The notes: generated from the letters alone by a model not told the origin. A DNA stretch of 64,000 nt from Cristatella mucedo (GCA_009760855.2 WPIO01000027.1:56001-120000); one strand, 5' to 3'. Counted from the first letter of the stretch, positions 24,690-36,070 are shown. A program made the numbers and translations.

Positions 24690-25330
24690 CGCTGACGCGT
24701 GTGCCGCAAACCGGCTGCCGCTGCCGAGCCGCGGCACTGCTATCGCCGTGCGAGCCGTCGCTGCCTCACTGGCCGAAGCCCGTTTTCACTGCGCTGGCTG
24801 CTACCGCTGTCAGCGCGCGTCGAGGCAACGCTCGCTCGGCGGCGGTGCCACGTGAGCGTTGCGTCCCAGTCACTTGGTCCCGGCAGCCCGTCTTCCAGCG
24901 GATTGCGCCGGCCGTAGCCGGAGTGCGGTGGCGGTGTAGGCGTTTTGGTGTGCGCCTGCGGGCGCACGCTCAGCGCTCCTTAGCTTGCGGAAGTGGCACC
25001 CGAGGGCCGCATTCTGCTGGCTACGTTCACCGTTCCGGGCTCCGAGCCCGCGTCGTGCGGCCAGTGGAGCGAAGCCACGCGGCCTGCCGTCGGCATTAAA
25101 ACGGCGGTCCCCCGGATATTGCGTCCGTCGGCGACTCTCTCGCAATAGGTCTTCTCGAGTTAGCAGGCGATTGAAGCACGCGACGAGAGAGCGCTGCTTC
25201 CATCGCCTGACACGAGCCGAGGCGAGACCCGCGCGAGCTGCCAACCAATTCTCTCGCTTACTTATCTAGCTCCAACGGTCGACCGTTCCGCTCGCCGAGA
25301 TCGATGCCCTTCGCGAGTGCAGCGCTTGAA
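24690..25330. promoter_or_regulatory. CpG-dense block, possible promoter of an unrecognised transcript
   Basis: About seven to nine CpG per 60 bp, against one to three in nearby DNA, so it looks like a CpG island. An ATG in good context (AAGATGG, 25338) begins a 61-codon frame with a hydrophobic stretch. No homology is recognisable, so I do not call it a gene. Function is inferred from base composition only. Confidence 0.35.
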
Positions 25331-25611
25331 ACTTAAGATGGACTCAACTGAATGCTCTCCCTTGGAGGAATCCTGCTGCAAGTGCAGACGCACTGAACCC
25401 GGCTGGCGCATTGTTGCGTCGGAACGAATTACGATAGTTTTATATTTTCTGGTTACAGCAAGTGCCCATTTTATATTACTACACATAACTGCGTTTCTGG
25501 CCACCGACAGGCAATTGATTTAGCTTTTAAAGACAGTACCATAGAGAACACTAAAACTTGAAGGAAAACCAAGCTCAAAATCAAAGCTGATCTCAAAGGT
25601 GTAGCAAATTA

Positions 25612-26293
25612 CAGCGACCCTCTCCAATTAAGTGAAAATCGACCGAAAATCGATCTCGCGAAGCTCGAATTTAAAATGAATGTCGTAGTACACAGTGCTT
25701 ACAATGTGCCCACAAATTTTCGCGCCATTGCACTCGCGCGTTCTCGTGCAAAAGCGCTGCAATGAACCCAGCCGCTTCTAAAATCCACTGGAATCCACCG
25801 CAGATCCGCCAGACCCTAGCTAAGCGAAGCGATCAGGGTTGCGTACGACGCTGCATTTATTGTTCGAGTGCTCGCGTAAAATTTCGCACCATAGCGATCG
25901 TTCTCGTGCAATCCGCTGCAGTCGCCCGCAGCGACTGCAGCTACCCATGCGGTGCATTGTGGTGTTGGCTTGAGCTGCTTCGCCGGATTGCTCGAGAACA
26001 CGTACAACAGCTCGAAATTATGTGCGTACACTTAAACGGTAGCGGAGTGTCACGTGCAATCCAAACTGGATCTTCGCGAAGCTAATTTCCGAAGACTTGC
26101 GGTGGATTCCAGTGGATTGCGGCAGTTAATGGCCAGCGTCTTTGCAGTCCATTTGCATTTAGAGCGTGAGACCGCAACGGCAGGAAATTCGGTGGGTACC
26201 CCATAAACGAGACACACAATAATATTCACTCGAAATTCGAGGTTCTCGGTGCAAATTTCCTGTTGATTTTTGCTTTAATAGAGAGGATTGCCG
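25612..26293. mobile_element. Long imperfect palindrome (fold-back DNA element)
   Basis: The left half pairs with the complement of the right half at several ordered places: CCTCTCCAATTAAGTG (25618) against CCTCTCTATTAAAGC (right end); ATCCACTGGAATCCACCGCA (25784-25803) against its exact complement at 26099-26118; TTCTCGTGCAATCCG (25901) against TTCTCGAGCAATCCG; and a perfect 10-bp stem CTGCAGTCGC (25916-25925 with 25931-25940) at the centre. The outer ends resemble pogo/Tigger-type termini, and a TA precedes the left end. No transposase is encoded. Confidence 0.65.
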
Positions 26294-26364
26294 CGGATTT
26301 TAGAAACTCGGTGCACCTCTGAACTAGCAGCCAAGTTTGGAATGTCGCAAACAGTTACCCGAAG

Positions 26365-26608
26365 CAAGTGCTGAGCCGGGATTTTCAAGTAAGGGGTGAA
26401 ACAACGCAAAATGAAAAAAGTATATAGGGTTCAATCGTAGCGTTTATTCGACGAGCACTCGGCAGTTGCTCGTCGACTGGAAGTAGGCTGCGTCAAACTG
26501 CCCCTGCATTAGCTCCTGCCCCAGCCCTATATAGAGGGACCCAGGTCGCTGTCTTGCCTGCTCTAGAGGGGCGATTGCCCGCTACCCCGCCCCCTTGCTC
26601 CGGCACTG
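26365..26608. mobile_element. hAT-like non-autonomous DNA transposon (MITE)
   Basis: The left end contains AGTGCTGAGCCGGGATTTTC and the complement of the right end is CAGTGCCGGAGCAAGG. The flanks ACCCGAAG (26357-26364) and ACCTGAAA (26609-26616) agree at six of eight positions. The GAGCC-GGATTTTCA end matches the element at 20039-20329, so the two belong to one family. An internal hairpin (TCGACGAGCA with TGCTCGTCGA) lies near 26448-26477. Confidence 0.65.
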
Positions 26609-26609
26609 A

Positions 26610-27165
26610 CCTGAAAGGCCATAGTCGCAAGAATGGCAGCCACAGTTTTTTCATTTCCTAGCAACAGTCGTCAGCAGCCGCTCAGTCGTTGCTTTGAAAC
26701 CACGACAGCTGCTGGTGATTAAGATCCGATTCATAGAGTGCCCAGTCAGCTTAGCGGGCTGCGCGAGTTGTCACGCAGCTGCGAATGCAGGAAGCCGGCG
26801 CTGCTGAAGCAGAAAGAACGGCACACGGGTCCAATATCTGCGACGTGTGTCGTATGCTCACGCATAGCGGTTTGCTGCGAGCGGCGAGCTCGTCAGAAGT
26901 GATGGACGCAGCACTGTCACTCACATCGTCTCACGTCATTCAGTCGACGCACTGGCACTGGCCAATTCGGAGGAGGTCCTCGCCTCGATGCCGTCGTTTC
27001 CTGCCGAGCTACCTACCGATCGTTGCTCGGCGTTCTTTGATTTGGATACCTCAGAAGAACGTGAGCTCGGTCGCTTTACCCGGAGTTTATCGTCGACACA
27101 TTCGGCAGTGCTTTACTTCTCACTAGAGCCGAGGCTTCACTGCCTCGCAGCACGCTCGCACTTCT
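26610..27165. other. No recognised gene
   Basis: Moderately CpG-rich DNA with short frames on the + strand and no recognisable motif. Confidence 0.4.
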
Positions 27166-27169
27166 CGAG

Positions 27170-27253
27170 CCAGGGCCTCGGGTTCGAGACAGGTCTTTAT
27201 TGCCTGCTGCAAGGGACGCGGGTATGAAAGCTGCTAGGGCTCTTCTGTCGCCA
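27170..27253 (+). mobile_element. SINE A fragment
   Basis: Box-B-like GGGTTCGAGACAGG, then TTTATTGCCTGCTGCAAG and GCTCTTCTGTCGCCATATAA follow the SINE A order. It is abutted by a minus-strand LINE tail at 27255. Confidence 0.55.
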
Positions 27254-27254
27254 T

Positions 27255-27332
27255 ATAATAATAATAATAATAATACACTTGATAAATCTCCCTCAGAGAA
27301 ATCAACCTCTTTCTAGGCGCTTTACATATAAA
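27255..27332 (-). mobile_element. Orphan L2-like LINE 3' tail
   Basis: (ATA)n, then complement tail words CACTTGATAAATCTCCCTC and CTCTTTCTAGGCGCTTTAC. Confidence 0.75.
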
Positions 27333-27532
27333 CAAGGCTGGTTGAATTTGCCAGTCTTAACCCTGCTTTACTTAACTTGCTACCGAACCAGGTGCTAAAT
27401 GTGGTCGACTCATTTCAAATAGTGTTAAAGTACATAGAGAAGGTAAGATTCGAATTACTCATCGTTTTGTTTGCTAATCTTCCTGAATGCAGCAGGAAGT
27501 CTCTGCAGTGTGCCACTGAGAAGTTATACTGC

Positions 27533-27535
<3 letters not shown>

Positions 27536-27587
<52 letters not shown>
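27536..27587. repeat. (TA)n microsatellite
   Basis: About 50 bp of perfect TA dinucleotide repeat. Confidence 0.95.
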
Positions 27588-27589
<2 letters not shown>

Positions 27590-28400
27590 TCAAGACTCAT
27601 GCACTAGCAGTTGATTCTTTGCTAGATATGCCATGAAACAAGTTCCATTCTGGCACTCCTCCCAAAGCCAGACTATCCTCGACTCGGATATTTGGGCTCT
27701 CGTGACTTGTCTGCCCAGCAGACCAGCAGCTAGAGCAACGTACCCTGGGCACGTTGTTTTTTATATGGCCGGCGAGAGCTTGGGTTTTTTGTGGCCCAGC
27801 ATATTGCTGCATCCGGTGCCTTGGCTGAGGGATGAGTGTATCCTGGGATGATTTCAGCCCTCCTGGCCTCAGCTGCAGATGCAGCAGGTGCCATGGAGAG
27901 GCCAGTTTCGACTGGCCAGTGGCGACTGTCGGTGCTAACGGCTGATGCTAATCTGCAATTTAGGCTGCTGCTAGGGGAGCCCGAAAATGACCCCTATAAA
28001 TTTGGGAGACCATTAAAACCTGCGAACGGTCTGTTAAAAGAGGCATGGAAGGACAGCTCCTTTATGGGTTCAACGCGGTCGGCTGCAGCAGCTGCAACTA
28101 AGGGGTCCCACCGGAAGGTTTTCAGGCCGTTGCTGATGGCTCGGAGCAATAATGGCTGTCGCTTGATTGACGCCCTGCCAACTGCCAGTGCCCGCCGGGG
28201 GTTGGCAGCAAGTGCGACCTGCTTTAGGTAGTGGTGCCTCAGTCGGTCGTATCTGCAGTCCCGAGCTACAAACCGTCCGGAGCAGTCGGCTGCTGAGATG
28301 GCTTAAAACGATATATGTCTGATCGGGTACTCAGCTCAGCTCACGTTTTTTAAAGCGAAGCTGCTTCACATATCCATTGTGTGAGGGGTTCAACAGAGCA
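27590..28400. other. No recognised gene
   Basis: A 131-codon + strand frame (27836-28231) rich in Ala, Arg and Ser has no recognisable domain and no codon-level support. I see nothing else. Confidence 0.4.
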
Positions 28401-28403
28401 GAG

Positions 28404-28413
28404 AGATGGAGAA

Positions 28414-28448
<35 letters not shown>

Positions 28449-28462
28449 AAGAGAGAGAGAAG
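28404..28462. repeat. (GA)n-rich purine tract
   Basis: Interrupted GA repeat, about 55 bp. Confidence 0.85.
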
Positions 28463-28584
28463 TAGGAGAAAAGGGTGGAATGGGAGTGAGAAAGAGAGTT
28501 AGCAAGTAAGCATAAGCGGAAGAATGATAAAGAAGAGAATGGGGGTGGAAGATCAGCATTTAAACAGTAGCAGCCTAGCGGCTC

Positions 28585-28690
28585 TTACTGCCTTGCTTGC
28601 AGTGGACAATAAAGAATTGCCTGCTGTAGGACTCAAAAGCTACGACGCGGATCGTGAAGTGCAAGCACCCAACCCGTTGGACCAAAAGAA
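28585..28690 (-). mobile_element. SINE-like remnant (SINE A type)
   Basis: On the minus strand, TTTGGTCCAACGGGTTGGGT and then the CTTTATTGTCCACTGCAAGC body words can be aligned to the SINE order. The tail is lost. Confidence 0.45.
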
Positions 28691-28938
28691 ACTGCCGATC
28701 GGCACCGCGGCATAGTGAAGCAGAGTGATGCCAGGAGACTCAAATCTGCCTCTCTATGGTGGCGCCAAGCTGCTGTGCAAATTTGCATATCAGCAGACAT
28801 CTTTGAGTGCCGAGCAATGTAAACTCATAAGTTAATTATAATAAAGTTTGCCAATTGCAGTTGGCAACCGTTGCCACTGAGCATCTGCTGCCTTCGACCA
28901 TACCAAGCCAGTCATTCCGGACACACTTAAGATATGCA

Positions 28939-29030
28939 GCACTCGTTTGGCCCAGTGGTTAAGGTGTTCGCCTCGAACCAAAGTCAAGGAGACTGCATTT
29001 GATGGCTGGAGCCCCGTGGCACAAAGCACT
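28939..29030 (+). mobile_element. SINE B head fragment
   Basis: CACTCGTTTGGCCCAGTGG, then TTAAGGTGTTCGCCTCGAAC and GGAGCCCCGTGGCA. The head and centre are present; the shared tail is decayed. Confidence 0.6.
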
Positions 29031-29280
29031 CGTGAGCTTATGCGGTGTTGCAGTTCAAAACTAACTAAACGCCAGGACGATATTGTGTGAGCTATAGTAT
29101 TGGATTTGAGTTAACTGTCACAGAACCAGAACCTAATAGTTGTAAAAAGTGTTCGTTATCAATTATGAAACGGTTTATTGCCATAGAAGTCCTCATGTCT
29201 ATGGATTAAGTATACTGCAACTATGATACAGCAACACAGAGGTTTTAAATGATGGAATTTTCCATAATTTTTTTGTTTGC

Positions 29281-29527
29281 GTGTTGGCCTCTTGGGTGTA
29301 AGCCCTGGGGTGAGGTGCTCGCTCTTCACGACCCATGCCAGGGTTGGAGTCCTGCAATGGGCGCTCCTTTATTGCCCAATGCAAGCAGCGATTATAGTCG
29401 TGACGGTGTGGGCGTGGCATTGCGGCTGTGTCGTTCCATCCCGTAGCCAAACTCAAACCGAGTACCAGACTCCCACAAAGGTTCTTCTGCCGCTATAAAA
29501 ATGAGGCTGTTGAATCAGCTAATTATA
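29281..29527 (+). mobile_element. SINE A copy with internal extra sequence
   Basis: The head and box-B-like region (29330-29360), GGGCGCTCCTTTATTGCC, GCAAGCAGCGATTATAGTCG, then about 70 bp not found in other copies, then AAAGGTTCTTCTGCCGCTAT and GAGGCTGTTGAATCAGCTAA. The terminal block is one of the best preserved in the family. Confidence 0.75.
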
Positions 29528-29679
29528 TCCTTTTTGGTACTAAAATTCGGTAGGTGTGACGACTAATAATACGATCGTTTTCTGTTGAATATGCCTTTCA
29601 TGATAAACCAAGTGGCATGAAGATCCACTTTTGGTAAGATGAGTTCCCGAACTTTCCGAAAGATTCGGCAATGCAATGC

Positions 29680-29819
29680 AAACTGGTTTGGTCTAGTGGT
29701 TAAGGTGCTCGCCCCGACCAAGGCATGGCTGAGGTTGTGGGCTTGAGCCCCGAGGCATTTGTGAAGCTCCGAAATAGAGATTAGGCTCTCTTGGGGCGCT
29801 ATAAAAATAAATTGTATTT
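29680..29819 (+). mobile_element. SINE B copy, near complete
   Basis: ACTGGTTTGGTCTAGTGG (box A region), TTAAGGTGCTCGCCCCGACC, GGTTGTGGGCTTGAGCCCC (box B region), then the LINE-shared tail GAGATTAGGCTCTCTTGGGG with CGCTATAAAAATAAATTG at the end. Confidence 0.85.
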
Positions 29820-30135
29820 TTCTTATATTTAAACTATGGTCAGCGAATTGGGGTGCTTTTAATGCCCATTTAGGTAAAACAAGCAGTTCTCGTCTGTGCT
29901 GCATATATCCTGAGCAGTTTATATTGCTTAATTATCATACGTTAATCTGACGACAGTGCTTCGGCTGACTCGGCTTGAAGAGGAGTCTGCCTGGCCGTGC
30001 ATTATTGCTAAATATCTGAGCTGCTAGCGCTTCATAGACTCATCCAGCCAACCAGCTAGACACAGTGGGACGAGAAAACTGCCGTATCAGACACGCTTAA
30101 GCCAAGCTCTTCGACGAACTTCTTTACTTTTGCCC

Positions 30136-30264
30136 CACCTCCTGGTTTAGCCCACGGGTAAGGTGCTGGCCTTCAACGCCCAAGATGGTGCGACTCGAGC
30201 CACCTGCAGCATATGCAAAGTACCTGGACAGAGATTAAGTTCTCGTAGAGCGCTAAACAAATGA
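30136..30264 (+). mobile_element. SINE B copy
   Basis: CTCCTGGTTTAGCCCACGGG, TAAGGTGCTGGCC, ACTCGAGCCACC, then the shared tail GGACAGAGATTAAGTTCTCG and AGAGCGCTAAACAAATGATG. Confidence 0.8.
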
Positions 30265-30700
30265 TGCGTTTTGCCGGCTCAGTTCAGCTGCCAGACAGAC
30301 ATGTTGAGCTTGGCATGTCCGGGCACCCGGTTTGCCAGTGTAGCATCTAGGACTGGCTTTGAGCCTTGCACTCTGTTGCAGCTGCTGCACCGGGTTGGCC
30401 CCCCTGAAGGCAAAGCACTTGTCCCAGTTGCCTTTTTCACCACTGTGTGACAGACGGTGAATCCCAATTTGGCAGTTTCGGCAGACCGATGGAGTGAGTG
30501 CTTGGGCCCTTTAGCCCAAGCCTCTCTCATGCCTCGAGCATTCAGGTCTCGAACAATATATTCTTGCAGCAGTCGCTACTACCTACCTCACATTTGCGAT
30601 TTGGATTCTCGGTGTGCCGGTACCGATTGTGAAATGAAATAAACGGTTTTGCTTGAGGCATGTATGATCACGTGAGTATTCAGTCACATACAGGCATATA
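30265..30700. other. No recognised gene or repeat
   Basis: Nothing assignable. Confidence 0.4.
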
Positions 30701-30708
30701 CCAGTATG

Positions 30709-30751
30709 TATATATACATATATATATATGTGTGTGTGTGCGCGTGCGTGC

Positions 30752-30821
<70 letters not shown>

Positions 30822-30833
30822 ATATACATACAT
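30709..30833. repeat. (TA)n(TG)n microsatellite
   Basis: TATATATG, TGCGTGCG and then a long perfect TG run. About 115 bp in all. Confidence 0.95.
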
Positions 30834-30839
30834 ATGAAA

Positions 30840-31330
30840 GTGGTCATATACAAGTTTGACAATTTAAATGCAGCTGAAGGTGTAAACAGCCAGATAAGTT
30901 TTGATCAGAAATGGTTCGCTTGGCTATGGTAGCAGATGCAGAGGAACTTTGTCCGCCCGAAGCACTTTTCCCAAGGGCTGTATTCATCAAATAAAGGCCA
31001 ACCCACAAACCAACCATAGACCAACTGGCATACCTGCCTTAAATAATTGCAGGGATCGAGATACCTAGCGTAATGTACTCGCAGATGGAAATTGGAGCAA
31101 AGTATTATTCGTACCCCTGTCGGTGATTGGATGAACGGCTGTATGACCCAAACTCTTACACTGACGTATGAGGGAGCACTGTACACTCATATGCCTAATC
31201 CAGCCTGTATTTGCACTTATCTTGAGGAGCAGTAGACCTGCGAGCACACCCATTCGCTACTCCGGCCAAAGTCGCACAGGCATGCGATCGTGAGTGTCAG
31301 ACCCAACGGTGCTGCTCTTTCATTTTGGCA
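30840..31330. other. No recognised gene or repeat
   Basis: Nothing assignable. Confidence 0.4.
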
Positions 31331-31334
31331 GAGC

Positions 31335-31336
31335 CA

Positions 31337-31378
<42 letters not shown>
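31335..31378. repeat. (CGT)n trinucleotide repeat
   Basis: About 14 perfect CGT units. It causes poly-Ser, poly-Arg and poly-Asp runs in overlapping false frames. Confidence 0.95.
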
Positions 31379-31689
31379 GTACTTGATGCGACAGAGGCTC
31401 GACCGACAGGCACTAGGCACCGACAGGCACGCTGGAGCGAGCACGACGAGGCCGACAGTGACCAGCGCTGTTGGTGTGGCAGCAAGTGCTTTTGTCAGCT
31501 CGCGGCCGCATGCAATCGAAATCCGAGAGACGGACAAGTGCAACATGCTTCTGCTTCTGCTTCTTCTTCTTATCGGCTCATACTTATCGCGCTCTGACGA
31601 AGTCTCGCGCTTGAAGACTGTAAGTTTGTCGGGTTGCCTTTGCATGGCAGACGCGATGCAAAGGGCACTCCTTGCGGCATACGAGGGAG

Positions 31690-31915
31690 TTGCGGGACAC
31701 CTTCAGATTGACTGCGCCTCTTGCGACTCTCTCCTTGTATGTCCTCCTGCCTGCACAGTAAGCAGCGAGCAGACGACACAGAGCAGGGCAGCAAAGCTTG
31801 TCTGCCGCAAGTGCCGAAACTGCTTCCCTGCATCGCGGCTCTCCGGCCTGCAGTGGCTCCCCATCGAGCAACTAATAAAATGGAAAAGACGATTAGCTGT
31901 AGGAGTCCGTTGCAT
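31690..31915 (+). mobile_element. L2-like LINE fragment, another subfamily
   Basis: The conceptual protein includes RAAKLVCRK, LSGLQWLPIEQLIKWK and a decayed IDCASCDSLL, matching the x-RAARLVCRK...LHWLPVxxRI block of L2/CR1 proteins. The sequence differs clearly from family 1. Confidence 0.65.
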
Positions 31916-32265
31916 TAAGGTTGGAGAGGGCCCTCGACCTCACGGACTCCAAAGGTATCGAAAGTTGGGTTGTGAGAAGAGATAGAAATTATGTTGTCAT
32001 ACACCAAGGCAGAGATACATCCGGATGCCGAGCAGATTGGCTAGATGCAATGTGGACAAGAGCTGCAACAGCCTGCCAGAATGAAAGAAAGGCACGATCA
32101 TGTGGACAGTGAGAAACTAAGTGAATGTGCAATTTTAGTAAAAAAAAATCAGGCGGCACCAAATGCAGATGAAGGAAAACGGGATCCGAGGAGGCAAAAA
32201 ATTGTGAAATATCAAGCAGGCAATGAGGCAGAGGGGCTGCAGTAAGAAGGTAGTCCGTAAAAGAG
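31916..32265. other. No recognised gene or repeat
   Basis: Nothing assignable. Confidence 0.4.
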
Positions 32266-32267
32266 AG

Positions 32268-32475
32268 AAATGCGTTGACTTTACGAAATTTTAAGCAAAT
32301 CTCAAACTCGGCTCTTTCCACGGAGAGTTTTCTGTGTCCACATGAATAGTCCTTCCTGTGCTTGTGACTGCTCCAATTGTACACGTTGTATCATTGTCAA
32401 CTGATATGCTTCACTTGCAGAGAGGGGTTGCCTAGTAAGGAGATTTATCTGTCTTAGAGCACTATAGATATGATT
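32268..32475 (+). mobile_element. L2-like LINE 3' end, old
   Basis: A decayed FK-x-NLKTRLF terminus (about 32276-32325), then GTGTCCACATGAATAGTCC (compare the GGGTCCCTGTGATTCGTCC word of family 1) and a diverged tail block at 32420-32465. Confidence 0.5.
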
Positions 32476-32479
32476 TATT

Positions 32480-33400
32480 ACTATAATTTATTTCTCGGGA
32501 ACTGAAGACAGCCACACTTATTGTCGGTGTTTCGATGCCTGTCGACAGCATGTTCAGTCACAAGAGATTAACGCCAGGGGTGGGTGTGTGAACATTGCAC
32601 TTACCCTTATTCCACAGAGATGGCCACGCTATGGTACGGTGGGTATACAGCACGGGCATATTCTTATGCTAGTCCAGCTGTCGGAGAGCCAAATTTCACA
32701 TTAACATACCTGGTAATCAGTGTCTACCCCAGGAAACAGATGCCAACTGTAATGGGTAGTCAATGACGTGTGCCGATTAGTGGCAGGTACGATGAGGCAG
32801 CAAGCAGATATTTAGTTTTCAACTATATTTGGTGTGCTGTCCAAGGCTTATGCAACATTCTTGTGGCCGCATGCAAAAAGTCATGCTTTGTGACCGACAA
32901 CTCATGCTGGACACCTCCATCTCCATCTTCGATGGCTTTCGCTTCGGCACCTGCTCTGAATACCGCTTGAACATCAATCCAGTGCAAGCATCTCATCGCT
33001 ATAAGTTGATTCACATGGCATGCCACTTACTTTACTCATTTGATAGTTCCATCGCGTCAACAACATAGCCCAGCCTATAGCTGAATACGATTGCATGCCA
33101 GTAATGGTTTGCATTTCCATGCACCATGCCAAGTGAAGATCACAAGCAGAGCGGGAGTGCTGCATTGCTAGGCTAACAGAGTCTTTTGGTGGTTGCTGAT
33201 GGAAAGGCAGGCAGAGTCCTGGAAGAGGGTACAGATCCGGCAAGTCACAGCCCTCTACCAAAAATTCATTGCATATAGACTCTTGCTCTTAATTGTAGTC
33301 ATACCCAAAACTAACTTGCACGTGCTCGAGTTATCTTGATTTTGACAGCTTTCAATAAGTACACCTTCCATGCCTATAATTGTCTGTGTTAGATTCTCAT
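32480..33400. other. No recognised gene or repeat
   Basis: Nothing assignable. The short opposed frames lack motifs. Confidence 0.45.
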
Positions 33401-33401
33401 A

Positions 33402-33590
33402 GTGAGCCGAGATGGCGCACTAGGTAAGGTGGTTGCTTTTCACGACCTCGGTCCCGATGTCGTGGGTTCTAATCCTGCCGTGGGCGATTCTTTATTGCCA
33501 CTGCAAGCCCTGGTGATAGGCATAAAGGTTCTTCTGTCGCTATACAAATGAGGGTGTTGCATCATCTAGTATTATTATTATTTTATCGAG
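33402..33590 (+). mobile_element. SINE A copy, near complete
   Basis: GTGAGCCGAGATGGCGCAC, TAGGTAAGGTGGTTGCTTTT, TCGTGGGTTCTAATCCTG (box B), GGCGATTCTTTATTGCCAC, AAAGGTTCTTCTGTCGCTAT, GAGGGTGTTGCATCATCTAG and an (ATT)n tail. It abuts a LINE remnant. Confidence 0.88.
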
Positions 33591-33592
33591 AC

Positions 33593-33954
33593 TAGATTGA
33601 GTCAGAAACGCATTTCCTCTGCTGTGAAGTCAGCCTACTTTTAGCAAAATAACGCCAGCAAAACTATGTAAAAAGCAAAACACAGATGGGAATACAATAG
33701 TCAAACTAGTTTATGCGTTGGTGAAATTTCGTCTACATTGTTGCAATTCCTTTTATTCAGGACTCCCGTCTAGTGCCCTTTATCGCCTGCAACTTGTGCA
33801 AAAGTCAGCGGTTCGTCTGTCATCAACTGCACAGCTGCCATATCACACCACTTCTGTCTGAGCTTCAATGACTCTCTACCAAGCATCAAATCGATTTAGG
33901 CTCCTCAGTCCGGCTTGCAGGTCACTTCACTCGCTTTCACCGGGCTATCTATGT

Positions 33955-34034
<80 letters not shown>

Positions 34035-34545
34035 TTATTTATTTTTATTTATACATATATTCCACCTCGTTGCTCCTCTAGTGTGCTCTTACACCAACTG
34101 CTCTTAAATCCCTTGCACTAAATTTAAACCTTTTGGTGATAGAGCCCTCAGCTGCTAAACACCAAAAGGATGGAACTCGCTCCCGGCTGTGGTCACTACC
34201 GGCAACAACATATCGGCTTTTTAAGTGTCAGCCTCAAGAGGCATCTGCTCCGGTCAGGTTTCCCTTTCCTCTAGAGAGGTTGAATTTTTTGTATGATGTA
34301 CTTTACATCCGTATCTGTGCATGCTTCAGTGCGTGTTATTCGGCAGAGGTGGCCATTAGTGTCTACAGTTTTGCTTTAGTATGCTGGCCTAAGCATTACA
34401 CTTGTTGGCTTTTGCATGCTTTTTACCGTGCATGTCACTAACCCTTGGTTAATGATTCTTTTGCAGTGAGTTATAAAGTCCCAGAAGTGAGATTAAGTTC
34501 TTTTAGGGTACTATGCAATCACCATATTACCATCATTATTACTAC
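33593..34545 (+). mobile_element. L2-like LINE family 3, decayed, with internal microsatellite
   Basis: Conceptual blocks in order: ISSAVKSAYF, KLVYALVKFRLHCCNSF, GLPSSALYRLQLVQKSAVRL, HSLSPGYLCDL, then the (CT)n(TA)n tract, then the C-terminal region with stops, GTGCATGTCACTAACCC in the 3' UTR and the shared tail GAGATTAAGTTCTTTTAGGG. Related to the element at 38452. Confidence 0.8.
33958..34050. repeat. (CT)n(TA)n microsatellite inside a LINE
   Basis: It follows directly on the YLCDL codons of the LINE frame, so it expanded or inserted within the element. Confidence 0.93.
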
Positions 34546-35444
<899 letters not shown>

Positions 35445-35924
35445 ACGACGTCACTATTTGCAGAGGCGCCGACGTCATCCATTGCTCTTTCTGCACATTT
35501 TCCCTCTTCTTCCGCGTGGCCTTTTGAACTTTCCACCAGATTGTCACTGTCCATCCTCAAGCTTCATATTTGCTCTGCATGAGTAAACACAACACTGAAT
35601 GGCATGCGTTCGAGCGACACTATTTACCTTCATCGGTAGCCCTAAAAGGGCTCCAAGCCATTGGCAAAAACTGCTTCCATCAGTGTGAACAGTTCTGACG
35701 TTTGCAGACAGGTGCCGTCAGCCAGCAGTGTGTGGGCCACCAGGATAGTGACCTTTCAGGTGAGCACACCTTGGCCTTGTTTTGCTCACAACTTACGACT
35801 AAAATATAACGTGTATGCGTAACGTCTCTCCAGGTACCATTGCAACTGTTGGCACGCTGCAAACCTTCAATGCAGTAGTGACGGGAGAACAGCATGAGTG
35901 CACACATCCAACGGCCCTCCACAG

Positions 35925-36070
35925 GTTATGTGCTTGCACTCGATGACCAAATTTGTGGTTTGAGCCCTGCGGCAGAAAACTCCCTAATTCCAGCTGCTAG
36001 CAGGATGAAAGCCAGAGAGCCAGGCTCAGCTGCGGCTGTATAAATAAGGATGTTGAATCAGCTAAGGTTT
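35925..36070 (+). mobile_element. SINE A copy, diverged
   Basis: GTGGTTTGAGCCCTGCGGC (box B region) and a well-kept end GGCTGTATAAATAAGGATGT plus TGAATCAGCTAAGG. The centre is diverged. Confidence 0.6.

Noticed and set aside
24093..25099. Long open frames up to 270 codons around 24.1-25.1 kb on both strands
   Set aside because: They are translations of the (CT)n/(TCTG)n array (Ser/Leu, Arg/Glu and similar runs) extended into CpG-rich DNA. No conserved domain.
25338..25523. 61-codon frame with strong start context and a hydrophobic stretch beside a CpG block
   Set aside because: No homology is visible and the DNA is compositionally biased. Kept only as part of the CpG-block finding.
27836..28231. 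131-codon + strand frame
   Set aside because: Ala/Ser/Arg-rich, no motif, no promoter or conserved neighbour. Length alone is not enough.
31290..31985. 231-codon + strand frame
   Set aside because: It runs through the (CGT)n repeat as poly-Arg and then into a decayed LINE fragment, so it is a chance fusion frame.
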